A DNA stretch of 43,732 nucleotides, taken from contig SVOQ01000022.1 of NCBI GenBank assembly GCA_015066345.1, forward strand, positions 1-43,732, read 5' to 3'. The translations under genes and the position numbers were made by a program. Below, one piece after another: positions 9,809 to 18,012 of the stretch. This DNA is from Oscillospiraceae bacterium. GTDB taxonomy: Bacteria; Bacillota; Clostridia; Oscillospirales; Acutalibacteraceae. Below the pieces are notes generated by a model. The model was not told where the DNA came from. It did no database searches and saw nothing but the letters and a program-made list of their open reading frames with translations. How positions within the stretch are numbered: the first letter of the stretch is position 1; every line of letters begins with the position of its first letter.

Positions 9809-9855
9809 AAAAAACGCCCCTCTTTCACTATATGAAAGAGAGGCAGATTTTATTA
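9809..9855 (-). terminator. terminator of the ftsEX-M23 operon
   Basis: On the - strand CCTCTCTTTCA pairs with TGAAAGAGGGG around a short TATAG loop, followed by CGTTTTTTG. The 3' arm also holds the only plausible SD of the next gene (GTG start at 9808). Confidence 0.85.
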
Positions 9856-9859
9856 TAAA

Positions 9860-11185
9860 TTATAGAGAGTCAGTACACTGAATTGTAGAACCACCATCAA
9901 GGTACTTTAAGGGGTCAACCCAACTACCGTTAATCATAAGACCAAAGTGAAGGTGTGCGCCAAAGGAGTAACCTGTATTACCCGCCTGACCGATAACCTG
10001 ACCTTTCTGTACTCTTTGACCGGGTGAAACGGTAATATTGGAAAGATGAGCATAGTAAGTAACAACACCTTCGCCGTGGTTAACAACAACATAGTTACCG
10101 TATCCACCGCCGTAGCCCCAACTTGCTACATCAATTGTACCGTCTTTAACGGAAACAACGTCTGCACCGTGGGTACCGGACCAACGACAGGTGTCAATAC
10201 CGTTATGTTGTTTACCCCAACGATATTTGAATCTTGACGAGACGTAAACATCACTGTAAGGTAAGGGCCAACACATATCACCGGTTGAACCTGAACCATA
10301 ATAAATATTCTTATCTGCAAGTTTATCTTCAAGTTCAAGGATTGCTTCCTCACGTTTATCGATAGCATCCTTGTACTGTTGGCTCTCGCGGTCATAACCG
10401 TTAACGATAGCCATAACCTTATCAAGGTCCGCCTGAATTAAGGCTTCTGCATCTTCTACAACTTTACGTGCATCAACTTGTTCTTTCTTTTTGGCTTCGT
10501 AATCTTTTTTAGCATCGTCAAGTTCAGTAATTTTAGAAGAAAGTCTTACTTTAACATCCTCAATTTCTGTTACCTTAACGGCAATATCTTCAATATTTTT
10601 TTCAAGTTGTTTAACTACCTTGTCGTCATGTTCTGCGATTCTCTGAAGAAGTTCAACTCTTTCAAGGTAAGCCTGAAATTCAAAATCATCAGAAGTGAGT
10701 AAATATTCAAGAGGTGTACTTGCACCCGACATATATGATGCCCTGATACGTTCACCTAACAACTCGTAAGTTTTAGCTTTTTCTGTTTCTAATTCCTTAA
10801 CCTGTATATCAAGTTGTTTAATTTGCTCATTGAGATTATTGATTTCGGTTTCAATTGAATTAATCTGAGTATCTATTTTATTGATATCTTCATCAATAAT
10901 AGCAATTTCCTGATTATAAAGGTCAATCTGGTCATCAAGGACACTGATTTTATCCTGTAATGCAGAAACTTCACCGTCATACTTGGAGGCTTCCGCATCA
11001 AGTTCATCAATTTTCTTTTGATTTTCGGCAATCTGAGCCTTTATTTCTTCAATTTTCTTTTTGTACTCCTGCTTTTCTGCATCAGTAAGTGCATAGGCAG
11101 ATATTGAAAAAGTACCCGCCATTAAAACAAGAGCCAAAACAAATGCTAAGACTTTATTTGATTTTTTAATCGTTGTCGACAACAT
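9860..11185 (-). CDS. FtsEX-associated peptidoglycan hydrolase: coiled coil plus M23 endopeptidase
   Basis: This secreted murein hydrolase is of the EnvC/PcsB/CwlO functional class, which FtsEX activates across the membrane. It has 441 residues. A signal peptide (about 1-33) ends near SISAYA. A long coiled coil (about 35-300, heptads rich in Ile, Leu, Glu, Lys) contains a short globular break around AKTYELLGERIRASYMSG. An M23/LytM domain follows, with zinc ligands in HNGID (H327, D331) and HLHF (H413), and a further His in YYAH near 380. All LytM ligands appear intact, so it should be catalytic. The ATG at 11185 follows AAGGAG and overlaps the 3' end of ftsX by 20 bases. The operon context is the main support for the FtsEX link. 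Confidence 0.9.
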   Translation of the reverse strand: MLSTTIKKSNKVLAFVLALVLMAGTFSISAYALTDAEKQEYKKKIEEIKAQIAENQKKIDELDAEASKYDGEVSALQDKISVLDDQIDLYNQEIAIIDEDINKIDTQINSIETEINNLNEQIKQLDIQVKELETEKAKTYELLGERIRASYMSGASTPLEYLLTSDDFEFQAYLERVELLQRIAEHDDKVVKQLEKNIEDIAVKVTEIEDVKVRLSSKITELDDAKKDYEAKKKEQVDARKVVEDAEALIQADLDKVMAIVNGYDRESQQYKDAIDKREEAILELEDKLADKNIYYGSGSTGDMCWPLPYSDVYVSSRFKYRWGKQHNGIDTCRWSGTHGADVVSVKDGTIDVASWGYGGGYGNYVVVNHGEGVVTYYAHLSNITVSPGQRVQKGQVIGQAGNTGYSFGAHLHFGLMINGSWVDPLKYLDGGSTIQCTDSL

Positions 11186-12080
11186 TACTGTGCTCCTTAA
11201 GATATTTATTAAGTGAAATCAAGCTACCGAATGAACCGATAAATATACCGATAAACATAAATATACCGAATATTACAAGAATATAATCGGCAAATGAAAC
11301 TACGCTACCGCCAATCATAGCCATAACATCCGAAAGCCAGATACAAGCTACTGAGTAAAGACCATACTCAACAACTAAGGCGATTACTGCGGAGAACACA
11401 CCTAAAAGCATACCCTCAACAATAAAGGGCCAACGAATAAACATATTTGTTGCACCGACGGCTTTCATAATACTGATTTCAAGGCGTCTGTTAAAAATAG
11501 TAATACGGATTGTATTAGAAACTATAAATAATGAAACGAAGAAAAGAACAGCTACAATACCGATACAAACATAGGAAACGGCATTTCTTATACTTGCAAT
11601 CTTTCCTGCAAGTTCGCTATTTTCACGAATCTGTAAAACATACTCGAGACCTTTGATACTATCTGCAGTGGCATCAAATTGTTCAAGGTCTTTCACCGTT
11701 ACTTTATAGGCATCGGGTAAAATATCTGCTGAAAGACCGTCAAGAAGTGCGGCTTTTTCACCATATTCTGCCTTTTGTCTTTCGAAAGCGTCCTCTTTGG
11801 GGACAAATTCAACTTTATCAACATTACCCAACGCTTCAAGTTGAACTTTCAATGAATCCATCTGTTCTTGTGATGAGCCATCCTCAATAAAGACCATAAT
11901 AACATTCTGTGCACCGATAACATCAAGGGCAGAAGTTATATTAAGGTAAATCAAAGTACCGCTACCGACAATAACAAGGCAGGATACAAGAACAAAAACA
12001 GTAGCTAAAGTAAGTAATCTGTTAACCCAGATATTTCTGAAACCTTCTCTGGTAAGGTAACCTAAACTTGCACCTTTCAT
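11166..12080 (-). CDS. ftsX: cell division ABC transporter permease FtsX
   Basis: FtsX is the membrane partner of FtsE and passes ATP-driven conformational change to an extracellular cell-wall hydrolase. It is 304 residues with four membrane helices. The first is near residues 20-45. A large extracellular loop (about 46-165) follows, which is the expected docking site for the hydrolase coiled coil. Three more helices lie in the C-terminal half, with the FtsX/MacB-like segment RRLEISIMKAVGAT. The ATG overlaps the ftsE stop in an ATGA arrangement. Confidence 0.95.
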   Translation of the reverse strand: MKGASLGYLTREGFRNIWVNRLLTLATVFVLVSCLVIVGSGTLIYLNITSALDVIGAQNVIMVFIEDGSSQEQMDSLKVQLEALGNVDKVEFVPKEDAFERQKAEYGEKAALLDGLSADILPDAYKVTVKDLEQFDATADSIKGLEYVLQIRENSELAGKIASIRNAVSYVCIGIVAVLFFVSLFIVSNTIRITIFNRRLEISIMKAVGATNMFIRWPFIVEGMLLGVFSAVIALVVEYGLYSVACIWLSDVMAMIGGSVVSFADYILVIFGIFMFIGIFIGSFGSLISLNKYLKEHSNVVDND

Positions 12081-12979
12081 TCTGCGTCACCCTCCTTTAC
12101 TAACGGTTCGGTTTGCTCCGAACTGTCCTGAGGGATTTCAAATACATCATTCTCAGGCTCTTCGAATGAGTCGGATATTGACTCAGCATCAATATCAACT
12201 GCGTAATTCTGGAAAAGATAATCCAAATCATCGCCACTTTCTTCAACGAAGTATGAACCGACTGTATCTTCGGGATTATCGAATTTATAGGGCTCAACAT
12301 CAATATGGGATGCATCGGGATAATCGGACTCAATTACACCATTTTTAATGGTAATAACCCTGTGGTTAAATGTCTTAACGAGGTGAAGATCGTGAGTAAC
12401 CATTATAACCGTTGTACCATCTGCGTTAATATGATTAAGAAGGTCAACAATTTCGTAGGACATTTTAGGGTCAACGTTACCCGTAGGCTCGTCGGCAATA
12501 ATGGTATTAGCATTATTGGCAAGAGCACGAGCGAGTGCAACACGCTGTTGCTCACCACCGGAAAGTTGGTTGGGCTTTGAACGAGCCTTGGAGTTAAGAC
12601 CAACAAGACCTAATAAATAAGGTACACGTTTTCTTATAGCATTTTCTCTCGCACCTATAACACGCATAGCATAAGCAACGTTATCGTAGACATTCATTGT
12701 CTGTATAAGACGGAAATCCTGGAAAACGATACCGAGAGTTCTTCTGAAATACGGAATTTTACTCTTTTTAATACTATTTAAATCAAAACCGTTTATATTA
12801 ATTGTACCGCTTGTGGGAACTTCCTCACGCATCATAAGTTTGAGTAATGTACTTTTACCTGCACCGGAAGAACCAACAATAAACACAAACTCGCCTGTTT
12901 CAATTTCAATATTGAAATTATTAAGGGCTTTTGTGTTTGTATCCTCGTATACTTTGGATACGTTTTCAAACTTTATCAA
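12077..12979 (-). CDS. ftsE: cell division ATP-binding protein FtsE with acidic C-terminal extension
   Basis: FtsE is the ATPase of FtsEX. It shows Walker [10 protein letters not shown], signature [15 protein letters not shown], Walker [10 protein letters not shown] and the switch histidine in VTHD. Two starts are possible: GTG at 12988 ([10 protein letters not shown]) or TTG at 12979 ([11 protein letters not shown]). I prefer the TTG because AGGTG lies six bases before it and FtsE proteins usually begin MI-x-F. FtsE is normally about 228 residues. This one has about 70 extra C-terminal residues, very acidic and low in complexity, for example [19 protein letters not shown]. The role of that tail is unknown. 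The gene is first in the ftsE-ftsX-hydrolase operon. Confidence 0.94.
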   Translation of the reverse strand: MIKFENVSKVYEDTNTKALNNFNIEIETGEFVFIVGSSGAGKSTLLKLMMREEVPTSGTININGFDLNSIKKSKIPYFRRTLGIVFQDFRLIQTMNVYDNVAYAMRVIGARENAIRKRVPYLLGLVGLNSKARSKPNQLSGGEQQRVALARALANNANTIIADEPTGNVDPKMSYEIVDLLNHINADGTTVIMVTHDLHLVKTFNHRVITIKNGVIESDYPDASHIDVEPYKFDNPEDTVGSYFVEESGDDLDYLFQNYAVDIDAESISDSFEEPENDVFEIPQDSSEQTEPLVKEGDAE

Positions 12980-13016
12980 AAGTAACACCTATCTTCTAAA
13001 AATTTATAACGCAAAA

Positions 13017-13045
13017 ATTATAGCACATTTAATTACAAAATGTAA
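13017..13045 (-). promoter_or_regulatory. promoter of the ftsEX operon, TTACAT-17-TATAAT
   Basis: On the - strand TTACAT (13040-13045) and TATAAT (13017-13022) are 17 bases apart, about 30 bases before the ftsE start. The -35 lies in the loop of the hairpin at 13021-13069, and the -10 adjoins its outer arm. Confidence 0.65.
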
Positions 13046-13069
13046 CCCTTTTGTAATAAAAATGTGCTA
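13021..13069 (-). terminator. nested hairpin: terminator of the CdaR-like gene, overlapping the ftsE promoter
   Basis: The outer arms TAGCACATTT (13021-13030) and AAATGTGCTA (13060-13069) pair perfectly. So do the inner arms TTACAAAA (13033-13040) and TTTTGTAA (13049-13056). On the - strand the stem is followed by TAATTTTTG, so it probably ends the regulator transcript. The same bases carry the ftsE promoter. Confidence 0.7.
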
Positions 13070-13112
13070 AATTTTAAAAAAATTTACATTTTAGCTATCT
13101 TAACGGGTTAAA

Positions 13113-14198
13113 TTAATATTTAACGGGGTTAGCATCAAGGTATTTCTTAACCATAAGGGCTACCTTGAACACGATAGCGTCATCAAACTCTCTTAAATCG
13201 AGACCTGTAAGCTTTTTAATCTTTTCAAGACGGTAAACGAGAGTATTTCTGTGAACAAATAATTTTCTTGATGTTTCAGAAACATTGAGATTGTTTTCGA
13301 AGAATCGTTGAATTGTAAAGAGAGTCTCCTGGTCAAGAGTTTCGATTGAACCAACTTTAAAAATCTCTTTAAGGAACATTTCACAAAGAGTAGTGGGAAG
13401 CTGATAAATAAGTCTTGCAATACCAAGATGCTCGTAACTTACGATGTTACGTTCAGTATCAAATACCTTACCAACTTCGAGAGCAACCTGAGCCTCTTTA
13501 AATGAACGGGCAAGATCCTTAACACCAACAACGGGTGTACCTATACCAACGAGTGCATGAGTATAGAACTCGGATGAAAGAGCATCAGAAATTGAACGAG
13601 CGAGTTTTTCAAGGTCCTTACCTTCAACATCACTCTTAATTTCCTTAACAAGGGCGATATCGGATTCACTGATGTTAATAACAAAATCCTTGGTTTTGTC
13701 GGGGAAGAGATTCTGGATAACATCGAAAACCGAAACATCGTTCTTATCAAGTAATCTGATAAGTAAAACAACTCTTGAAGATTCATTATTGAAATGAAGT
13801 TCACGGGCTTTAAGATAAATATCACCGGGAAGAATATTATCAAGAATAATGTTCTTTATAAAGTTGCTTCTGTCGTATTTTTCGTCGTAAAACTGTTTAA
13901 TGCTTGAAAGAGAAACACCGAGAACACCTATGTAATTCTGAGCAACTACATCCTCGCCTTCAACAAAAACCGCATACTCGGGATGCATATGAGAACCAAA
14001 CGACTGATAAAGATACCCGTCACTTGAAACTGAAGTAGCAGAAGAAAAAATGCTCACAAGGTTATTGGTACGAATCTCACCGATACGGCTAAGGTCGCTA
14101 CAAGAAATAACGGCGCCGGTTTCGTCAATAACACCGATATTTCTGTCAACTACATCACGCATCTGATGGATAATACCCTGAAATAATCTATTGGACAT
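13113..14198 (-). CDS. CdaR/PucR-family transcriptional regulator
   Basis: This 361-residue protein resembles the sugar-diacid regulator CdaR and the PucR family. The N-terminal region (about 1-130) is a putative sensory part beginning MSNRLFQGIIHQMRDVVDRN, as in the Diacid_rec domain. A GGDEF-like middle part follows. The C-terminus is the PucR-type helix-turn-helix, FFENNLNVSETSRKLFVHRN followed by LVYRLEKIKKLTGLDLR. Nothing nearby encodes diacid or purine metabolism, so the ligand and targets are unknown. The ATG has a strong SD, GGAGGTC. It has its own promoter at 14250-14278. Confidence 0.85.
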   Translation of the reverse strand: MSNRLFQGIIHQMRDVVDRNIGVIDETGAVISCSDLSRIGEIRTNNLVSIFSSATSVSSDGYLYQSFGSHMHPEYAVFVEGEDVVAQNYIGVLGVSLSSIKQFYDEKYDRSNFIKNIILDNILPGDIYLKARELHFNNESSRVVLLIRLLDKNDVSVFDVIQNLFPDKTKDFVINISESDIALVKEIKSDVEGKDLEKLARSISDALSSEFYTHALVGIGTPVVGVKDLARSFKEAQVALEVGKVFDTERNIVSYEHLGIARLIYQLPTTLCEMFLKEIFKVGSIETLDQETLFTIQRFFENNLNVSETSRKLFVHRNTLVYRLEKIKKLTGLDLREFDDAIVFKVALMVKKYLDANPVKY

Positions 14199-14249
14199 AA
14201 ATAATGACCTCCGATAATTTTAAACAAATTAACCATTTAACAGTTATAC

Positions 14250-14278
14250 ATAATACACAACTTTAACCACTTTTGCAA
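14250..14278 (-). promoter_or_regulatory. promoter of the CdaR-like gene, TTGCAA-17-TATTAT
   Basis: On the - strand TTGCAA (14273-14278) and TATTAT (14250-14255) are 17 bases apart, about 50 bases before the gene start. Confidence 0.6.
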
Positions 14279-14374
14279 GTGCTTTTTTTATATTTTTCAA
14301 ATTTTTTTATGCAAAATGTTAATTTTCCGACAAAAAAACTTGTTTCAAATGCAAAAAACACCAACTATTTCAGT

Positions 14375-15121
14375 TCAAAATTTTTCGTCATTTTTAACAA
14401 TTGATTTCAACTCATCATCACTTAAAACCCTTGCCGAGCCTTCCGGAAGACTTTCATCAAGTGGTAATCCGCCAATGGCAATACGTTTTAGTTCAATTAC
14501 AGTTGTACCCAATGACGCAAACATACGTTTAATCTGATGGTACTTACCCTCTTTAATTATAACCTTAAACAAATGCCTGTCCTCACAAGGTATTTCTTCT
14601 AACAATGCCGAAAGAAGTACGGTACCGTCCGCAAGGATAACACCATCAGAAAAAGCCTTTTTAGCTTTTTCTACATCAATTGCTTCGCTAACTTCGGCAA
14701 TGTAAGTCTTAGTTACGTGCCTTGAGGGCGAAAGAATATTATGAGCAAACTCACCATCATCCGTTATCAGGCAAAAGCCGGTTGTATCCTTGTCCAATCT
14801 ACCTGCAGGAAAAAGATTTTTTCTTTTTAAGTCATCGGGTAAAATATCAACAACTGTCTTATCACGTTTATCATCCGTTGAACTGACAACACCCTTGGGC
14901 TTATTCAACATTATGTACGTATATTTTGTCTGAAAAAGGCGTTTACCTTCTACAACAATAACGTCGTCATAAGAAAACTTAAGTGAAGTGTCTTTTACAA
15001 CTACACCGTTGACAGTTATATCTCCCCTTTTGGCAAGTTGCTTGACTTCACTTCGTGAAACAAGCCCCTGAGAGGAAATTATTTTATCTAATCGTTCAAT
15101 TTTACTCACATTTTTAGACAT
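14375..15121 (-). CDS. RsuA/RluB-type rRNA pseudouridine synthase
   Basis: It converts a specific uridine of rRNA to pseudouridine. In 248 residues it has an N-terminal S4 RNA-binding domain (about 8-65, RLDKIISSQGLVSRSEVKQL) and a catalytic domain with the family motif GRLDKDTTGF holding the catalytic Asp. KVIIKEGKYHQIKRMF near residue 190 is the RsuA/RluB/E/F signature. The compact size and single-U style suggest RsuA (16S U516) over RluB, but this cannot be settled by eye. It starts three bases after the stop of the DUF4830 gene and is probably co-transcribed with it. Confidence 0.9.
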   Translation of the reverse strand: MSKNVSKIERLDKIISSQGLVSRSEVKQLAKRGDITVNGVVVKDTSLKFSYDDVIVVEGKRLFQTKYTYIMLNKPKGVVSSTDDKRDKTVVDILPDDLKRKNLFPAGRLDKDTTGFCLITDDGEFAHNILSPSRHVTKTYIAEVSEAIDVEKAKKAFSDGVILADGTVLLSALLEEIPCEDRHLFKVIIKEGKYHQIKRMFASLGTTVIELKRIAIGGLPLDESLPEGSARVLSDDELKSIVKNDEKF

Positions 15122-15124
15122 AAT

Positions 15125-15616
15125 TTATCCCTTTTCTAAGGCGAAACCGTGCATAAATCCGTCCAATTTTACAGAACAGACGTCACCGCCTATAACCTTA
15201 CCCTCAAATACAAGAATGTTGATTTTGATATAATCGCACTCTTCATATTCAGGATAATTGGTAATAGTGAAACTCCACTTTTTAACACGTTCACCCGCAT
15301 ATTTTTCAAGGTCATATCCCTGTGAAATTTGTATTTCGTTATAATTCTTGTAAACATCATCAAATTCAACGGGTATAATTACCTCACGAACATCATCGGG
15401 CTCATTTATCACTTCCCAACCGAAACTGGAGATAAAGCCAAGAATACCCGAAGTGCCTTCAACAACATTATTGGTTGCCGTTGATTTATTTATAGAATTA
15501 TTGGTATCTGAAAAGCAACTGTAAATAGTTACAACGCCCATTACAAGCATAACTGCTGCAACTACGATGCCGATTTTTTTGAATTTCCTTGATGAAACCG
15601 AAACTACAAACAACAC
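15125..15616 (-). CDS. membrane-anchored DUF4830 protein
   Basis: It is about 163 residues, with one N-terminal membrane helix (KIGIVVAAVMLVMGVVTIYSC) and an extracellular domain. That domain matches DUF4830 in several places: FISSFGWEVINEPDDVREV, VYKNYNEIQISQGYDLEKYAG, and VIGGDVCSVKLDGFMHGF near the end. The function is unknown. The likely start is the GTG at 15616, six bases after GGGAG. A TTG at 15622 is in frame but abuts the SD. The SD lies in the 3' arm of a 9-bp hairpin. It is followed at once by the pseudouridine synthase gene. Confidence 0.8.
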   Translation of the reverse strand: MLFVVSVSSRKFKKIGIVVAAVMLVMGVVTIYSCFSDTNNSINKSTATNNVVEGTSGILGFISSFGWEVINEPDDVREVIIPVEFDDVYKNYNEIQISQGYDLEKYAGERVKKWSFTITNYPEYEECDYIKINILVFEGKVIGGDVCSVKLDGFMHGFALEKG

Positions 15617-15622
15617 TATCAA

Positions 15623-15660
15623 CTCCCGTAAAACTATATGTAAATATATGCTTACGGGAG
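15623..15660 (-). promoter_or_regulatory. leader hairpin covering the SD of the DUF4830 gene
   Basis: CTCCCGTAA (15623-15631) and TTACGGGAG (15652-15660) pair perfectly around a 20-base AT-rich loop. On the - strand the GGGAG of the SD is in the 3' arm, seven bases before the GTG, so the fold would hide it. Confidence 0.5.
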
Positions 15661-15680
15661 CATTTTGATGATTTTATATT

Positions 15681-15709
15681 ATTATATCTATATATAAAGT
15701 TAAAGTCAA
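15681..15709 (-). promoter_or_regulatory. promoter of DUF4830-rsuA, TTGACT-17-TATAAT
   Basis: On the - strand TTGACT (15704-15709) and TATAAT (15681-15686) are 17 bases apart. The predicted transcript begins about 15 bases before the SD-covering hairpin. Confidence 0.75.
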
Positions 15710-15755
15710 CAAATTAATACCCTCGTTTTTGTTGAAAAAATATAATATAATAGTA

Positions 15756-15784
15756 TTGTATTTTTCGAAAAATTATGGTATATT
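15756..15784 (+). promoter_or_regulatory. promoter of the secreted hydrolase, TTGTAT-17-TATATT
   Basis: TTGTAT (15756-15761) and TATATT (15779-15784) are separated by 17 bases, about 37 bases before the ATG at 15821. Confidence 0.55.
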
Positions 15785-15820
15785 TTAGTATGTATAAAAA
15801 CCTAAGGAGGAGCTTTTTCT

Positions 15821-17929
15821 ATGAAAAAGACAGGCAAACGTGTAATCGCCATAACTCTCGCTGTAATTATGACTCTCTCTGTTGTCAGCGCTGCAGCTAT
15901 TGCTATTACAAGTATCATCAACGCAAACGCAAATTATACCCAGATTGCTGATGGTTCAAATATCATTAATGCTAACAGCATTGATGAAGCTATTGAGCTT
16001 ATGCAGTCCACCCCCGATTTCTTCGCAGGTTCATCCGAAGGTGGCGAAGGCGGTACTAACGAAGAGGTGAATGAAGTGGTTTATCCTACAATCATCATTC
16101 CCGGTATCAGCCAGTCAATCTCTTACCTTGCTGACGAAAACGGTAATCCCGCTTATAACGAAAACGGTGACGAACTTTCAGGTGGTCTTCTTATTCTTGA
16201 TACAAGCACACTTGTTCCCACTATCGCTAACAACCTTGCTGCTCCCCTCGTAAGAGCTCTTATCCGTCAGAATGACAACGACGGCAAACTCAGAGAAGGC
16301 GTTGCAAATACTGTTGAAGAAGTTTTCGCAATTCAGGCTTCAGGCAAAGACGGTAAACCCGTTAACAATCTTCAGACAGTTCACTACGGTACTTCCGTTG
16401 GTGGTATGAGCCAGGACGATAAGGATTATTTCTATAGAATGATTCCTATGAAAATGCTCACAGAGGATACAATTGACGCTACAACAGGTGAAGTTGCTAC
16501 AAAGGCTATTCTTGATGAAAACGATCTTTACCTCTATGCATTCCCCCTTATCGGCGATCCCTTTGAATCCGCAAAAGGTCTCGACGAATATATTCAGTTC
16601 GTTAAATCTGAAAAAGGTGTGGATAAGGTTAACATTGTAACTATCTCTCTTGGTGGTACAATCCTTACTGCATACTTAGAGTTAATGAAAGATACCGGTT
16701 ATACCGATATCAACAGAATTGTTAACGTTGTTTCTTGTCTTCAGGGTACTGACGTTATGGGTGACTTCTATCTCAGAGAATTCAAAATCAATGACCCTGA
16801 GCATCCCGAATATGAGCATTTCTTCTTTAATGAATTCTTGCCCATGATTATGAAGGAAAACAACGATTACGGTACACTCGGTTACATAATCAACATCGCT
16901 CTTAAGATTATGCCCAAAAAGGTAGTTTATGCTATCCTTTCCGGTGCAGTCGACGGTATCGTTGACACACTTATGCTTTATTGTCCTCAGTTCTGGGCTA
17001 TGATTCCCACAGACAGATATGAAGATGTTAAGGCTATGTACTATGACAGAATCTGGGCTGACCCCGAATGTGCAGATCTCGCACAGACAATCGATAACTT
17101 CCAGACCGCAAGATTAAACCTTGTTGATAACCTTAAAGCATTCGCCGAAAAAGACGGCAGACTCGTTCACAACGTTGCAGGTTATGGCCTCAACTACGCA
17201 GTTGCTGACTACAACTTCTTCGGTGCTATGAGAAGCTCAGACGTTACTAACAGTGACGCAATCATCGATATAGACTCCACAACACTCGGTGCAACTTATG
17301 TTCCCGCAGGACAGATTCTCCCCGATGAAATCCTCTTCTCAGACGATGCTATCATCTCTCCTGACGGTAGCCTTGATATTTCAACTTGTGCATTCGTTGA
17401 CACAACATGGTTCTTCCAGAATCAACACCACGAAGTTGGTAGAAACGACGTTGTTATAAAACTTATCGGTAACCTTATTACAGGTGATGTTAAGAACGTT
17501 AACAGTAGCCCCAACTTCCCCCAGTTCAACGGTACACGTAACACCAGAGATATCTTCCGTTGGAGACTTGAAGATGCAACAGCTTTAATTACTAACTACA
17601 ACGATGGTGTAACTTACGATATCGAAGGCAACGAACTCGTTTGCTCCGAAGCAGATATGGAAGAACTCAAAGCAGCATACGTTGAATGCCTTGCCCTTCT
17701 TAATGATACAATTTGCGAACCTACAGTAGCAGAAGCAACAACAGAGAGAATTAATGATGCTATCTACAGAGTAGGTCATAATGGTGAATTACCCGTTGAA
17801 GATAACTCAACCGATGCACTTCTCGAAGCAATCTGCCAGTTCCTTGACAGTATTATCACTGCTATCACAGGTCCCGGTAACGGCTTCTCAGATATTGCTT
17901 ACAACGGCGTATTCCCCGGTAATAAATAA
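15821..17929 (+). CDS. large secreted alpha/beta-hydrolase (lipase/esterase-like)
   Basis: The protein is 702 residues. A signal peptide (about 1-37, MKKTGKRVIAITLAVIMTLS onward) ends near NANA. An alpha/beta-hydrolase start, VVYPTIIIPGISQS, follows near residue 85. A nucleophile elbow TISLGG lies at about S276, with Thr in place of the usual first Gly of GxSxG. A likely catalytic His is in QNQHHEVGRND (H536/H537). This fits the lipase/PGAP1-like group. The C-terminal 150 residues look helical and include ELKAAYVECLALLND, of the kind found in FIVAR-like repeats. The SD AAGGAGG is strong and codon choice (GGT, AAC, CTT, CCC) is more biased than in neighbours, suggesting high expression. Substrate unknown. 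Confidence 0.75.
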   Translation: MKKTGKRVIAITLAVIMTLSVVSAAAIAITSIINANANYTQIADGSNIINANSIDEAIELMQSTPDFFAGSSEGGEGGTNEEVNEVVYPTIIIPGISQSISYLADENGNPAYNENGDELSGGLLILDTSTLVPTIANNLAAPLVRALIRQNDNDGKLREGVANTVEEVFAIQASGKDGKPVNNLQTVHYGTSVGGMSQDDKDYFYRMIPMKMLTEDTIDATTGEVATKAILDENDLYLYAFPLIGDPFESAKGLDEYIQFVKSEKGVDKVNIVTISLGGTILTAYLELMKDTGYTDINRIVNVVSCLQGTDVMGDFYLREFKINDPEHPEYEHFFFNEFLPMIMKENNDYGTLGYIINIALKIMPKKVVYAILSGAVDGIVDTLMLYCPQFWAMIPTDRYEDVKAMYYDRIWADPECADLAQTIDNFQTARLNLVDNLKAFAEKDGRLVHNVAGYGLNYAVADYNFFGAMRSSDVTNSDAIIDIDSTTLGATYVPAGQILPDEILFSDDAIISPDGSLDISTCAFVDTTWFFQNQHHEVGRNDVVIKLIGNLITGDVKNVNSSPNFPQFNGTRNTRDIFRWRLEDATALITNYNDGVTYDIEGNELVCSEADMEELKAAYVECLALLNDTICEPTVAEATTERINDAIYRVGHNGELPVEDNSTDALLEAICQFLDSIITAITGPGNGFSDIAYNGVFPGNK

Positions 17930-17936
17930 GTGAAAC

Positions 17937-17965
17937 TTGAACTTATTTAATTTATATGTTATAAT
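17937..17965 (+). promoter_or_regulatory. mtaB promoter, TTGAAC-17-TATAAT
   Basis: TTGAAC (17937-17942) and TATAAT (17960-17965) are 17 bases apart. They lie between the hydrolase stop and its terminator, so transcription would begin inside the terminator hairpin. Confidence 0.6.
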
Positions 17966-17966
17966 T

Positions 17967-17999
17967 TCACTCCCGAGTTATTCGGGAGTGATTTTTTTA
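17967..17999 (+). terminator. terminator of the secreted hydrolase gene
   Basis: TCACTCCCGA (17967-17976) pairs with TCGGGAGTGA (17982-17991) and is followed by TTTTTTT. Confidence 0.85.
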
Positions 18000-18012
18000 T
18001 TACGAGGACAAT

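Noticed and set aside
12100-12606. Frames on both strands overlapping ftsE
   Set aside because: They shadow ftsE in other frames, lack SD sites and have no protein-like composition.
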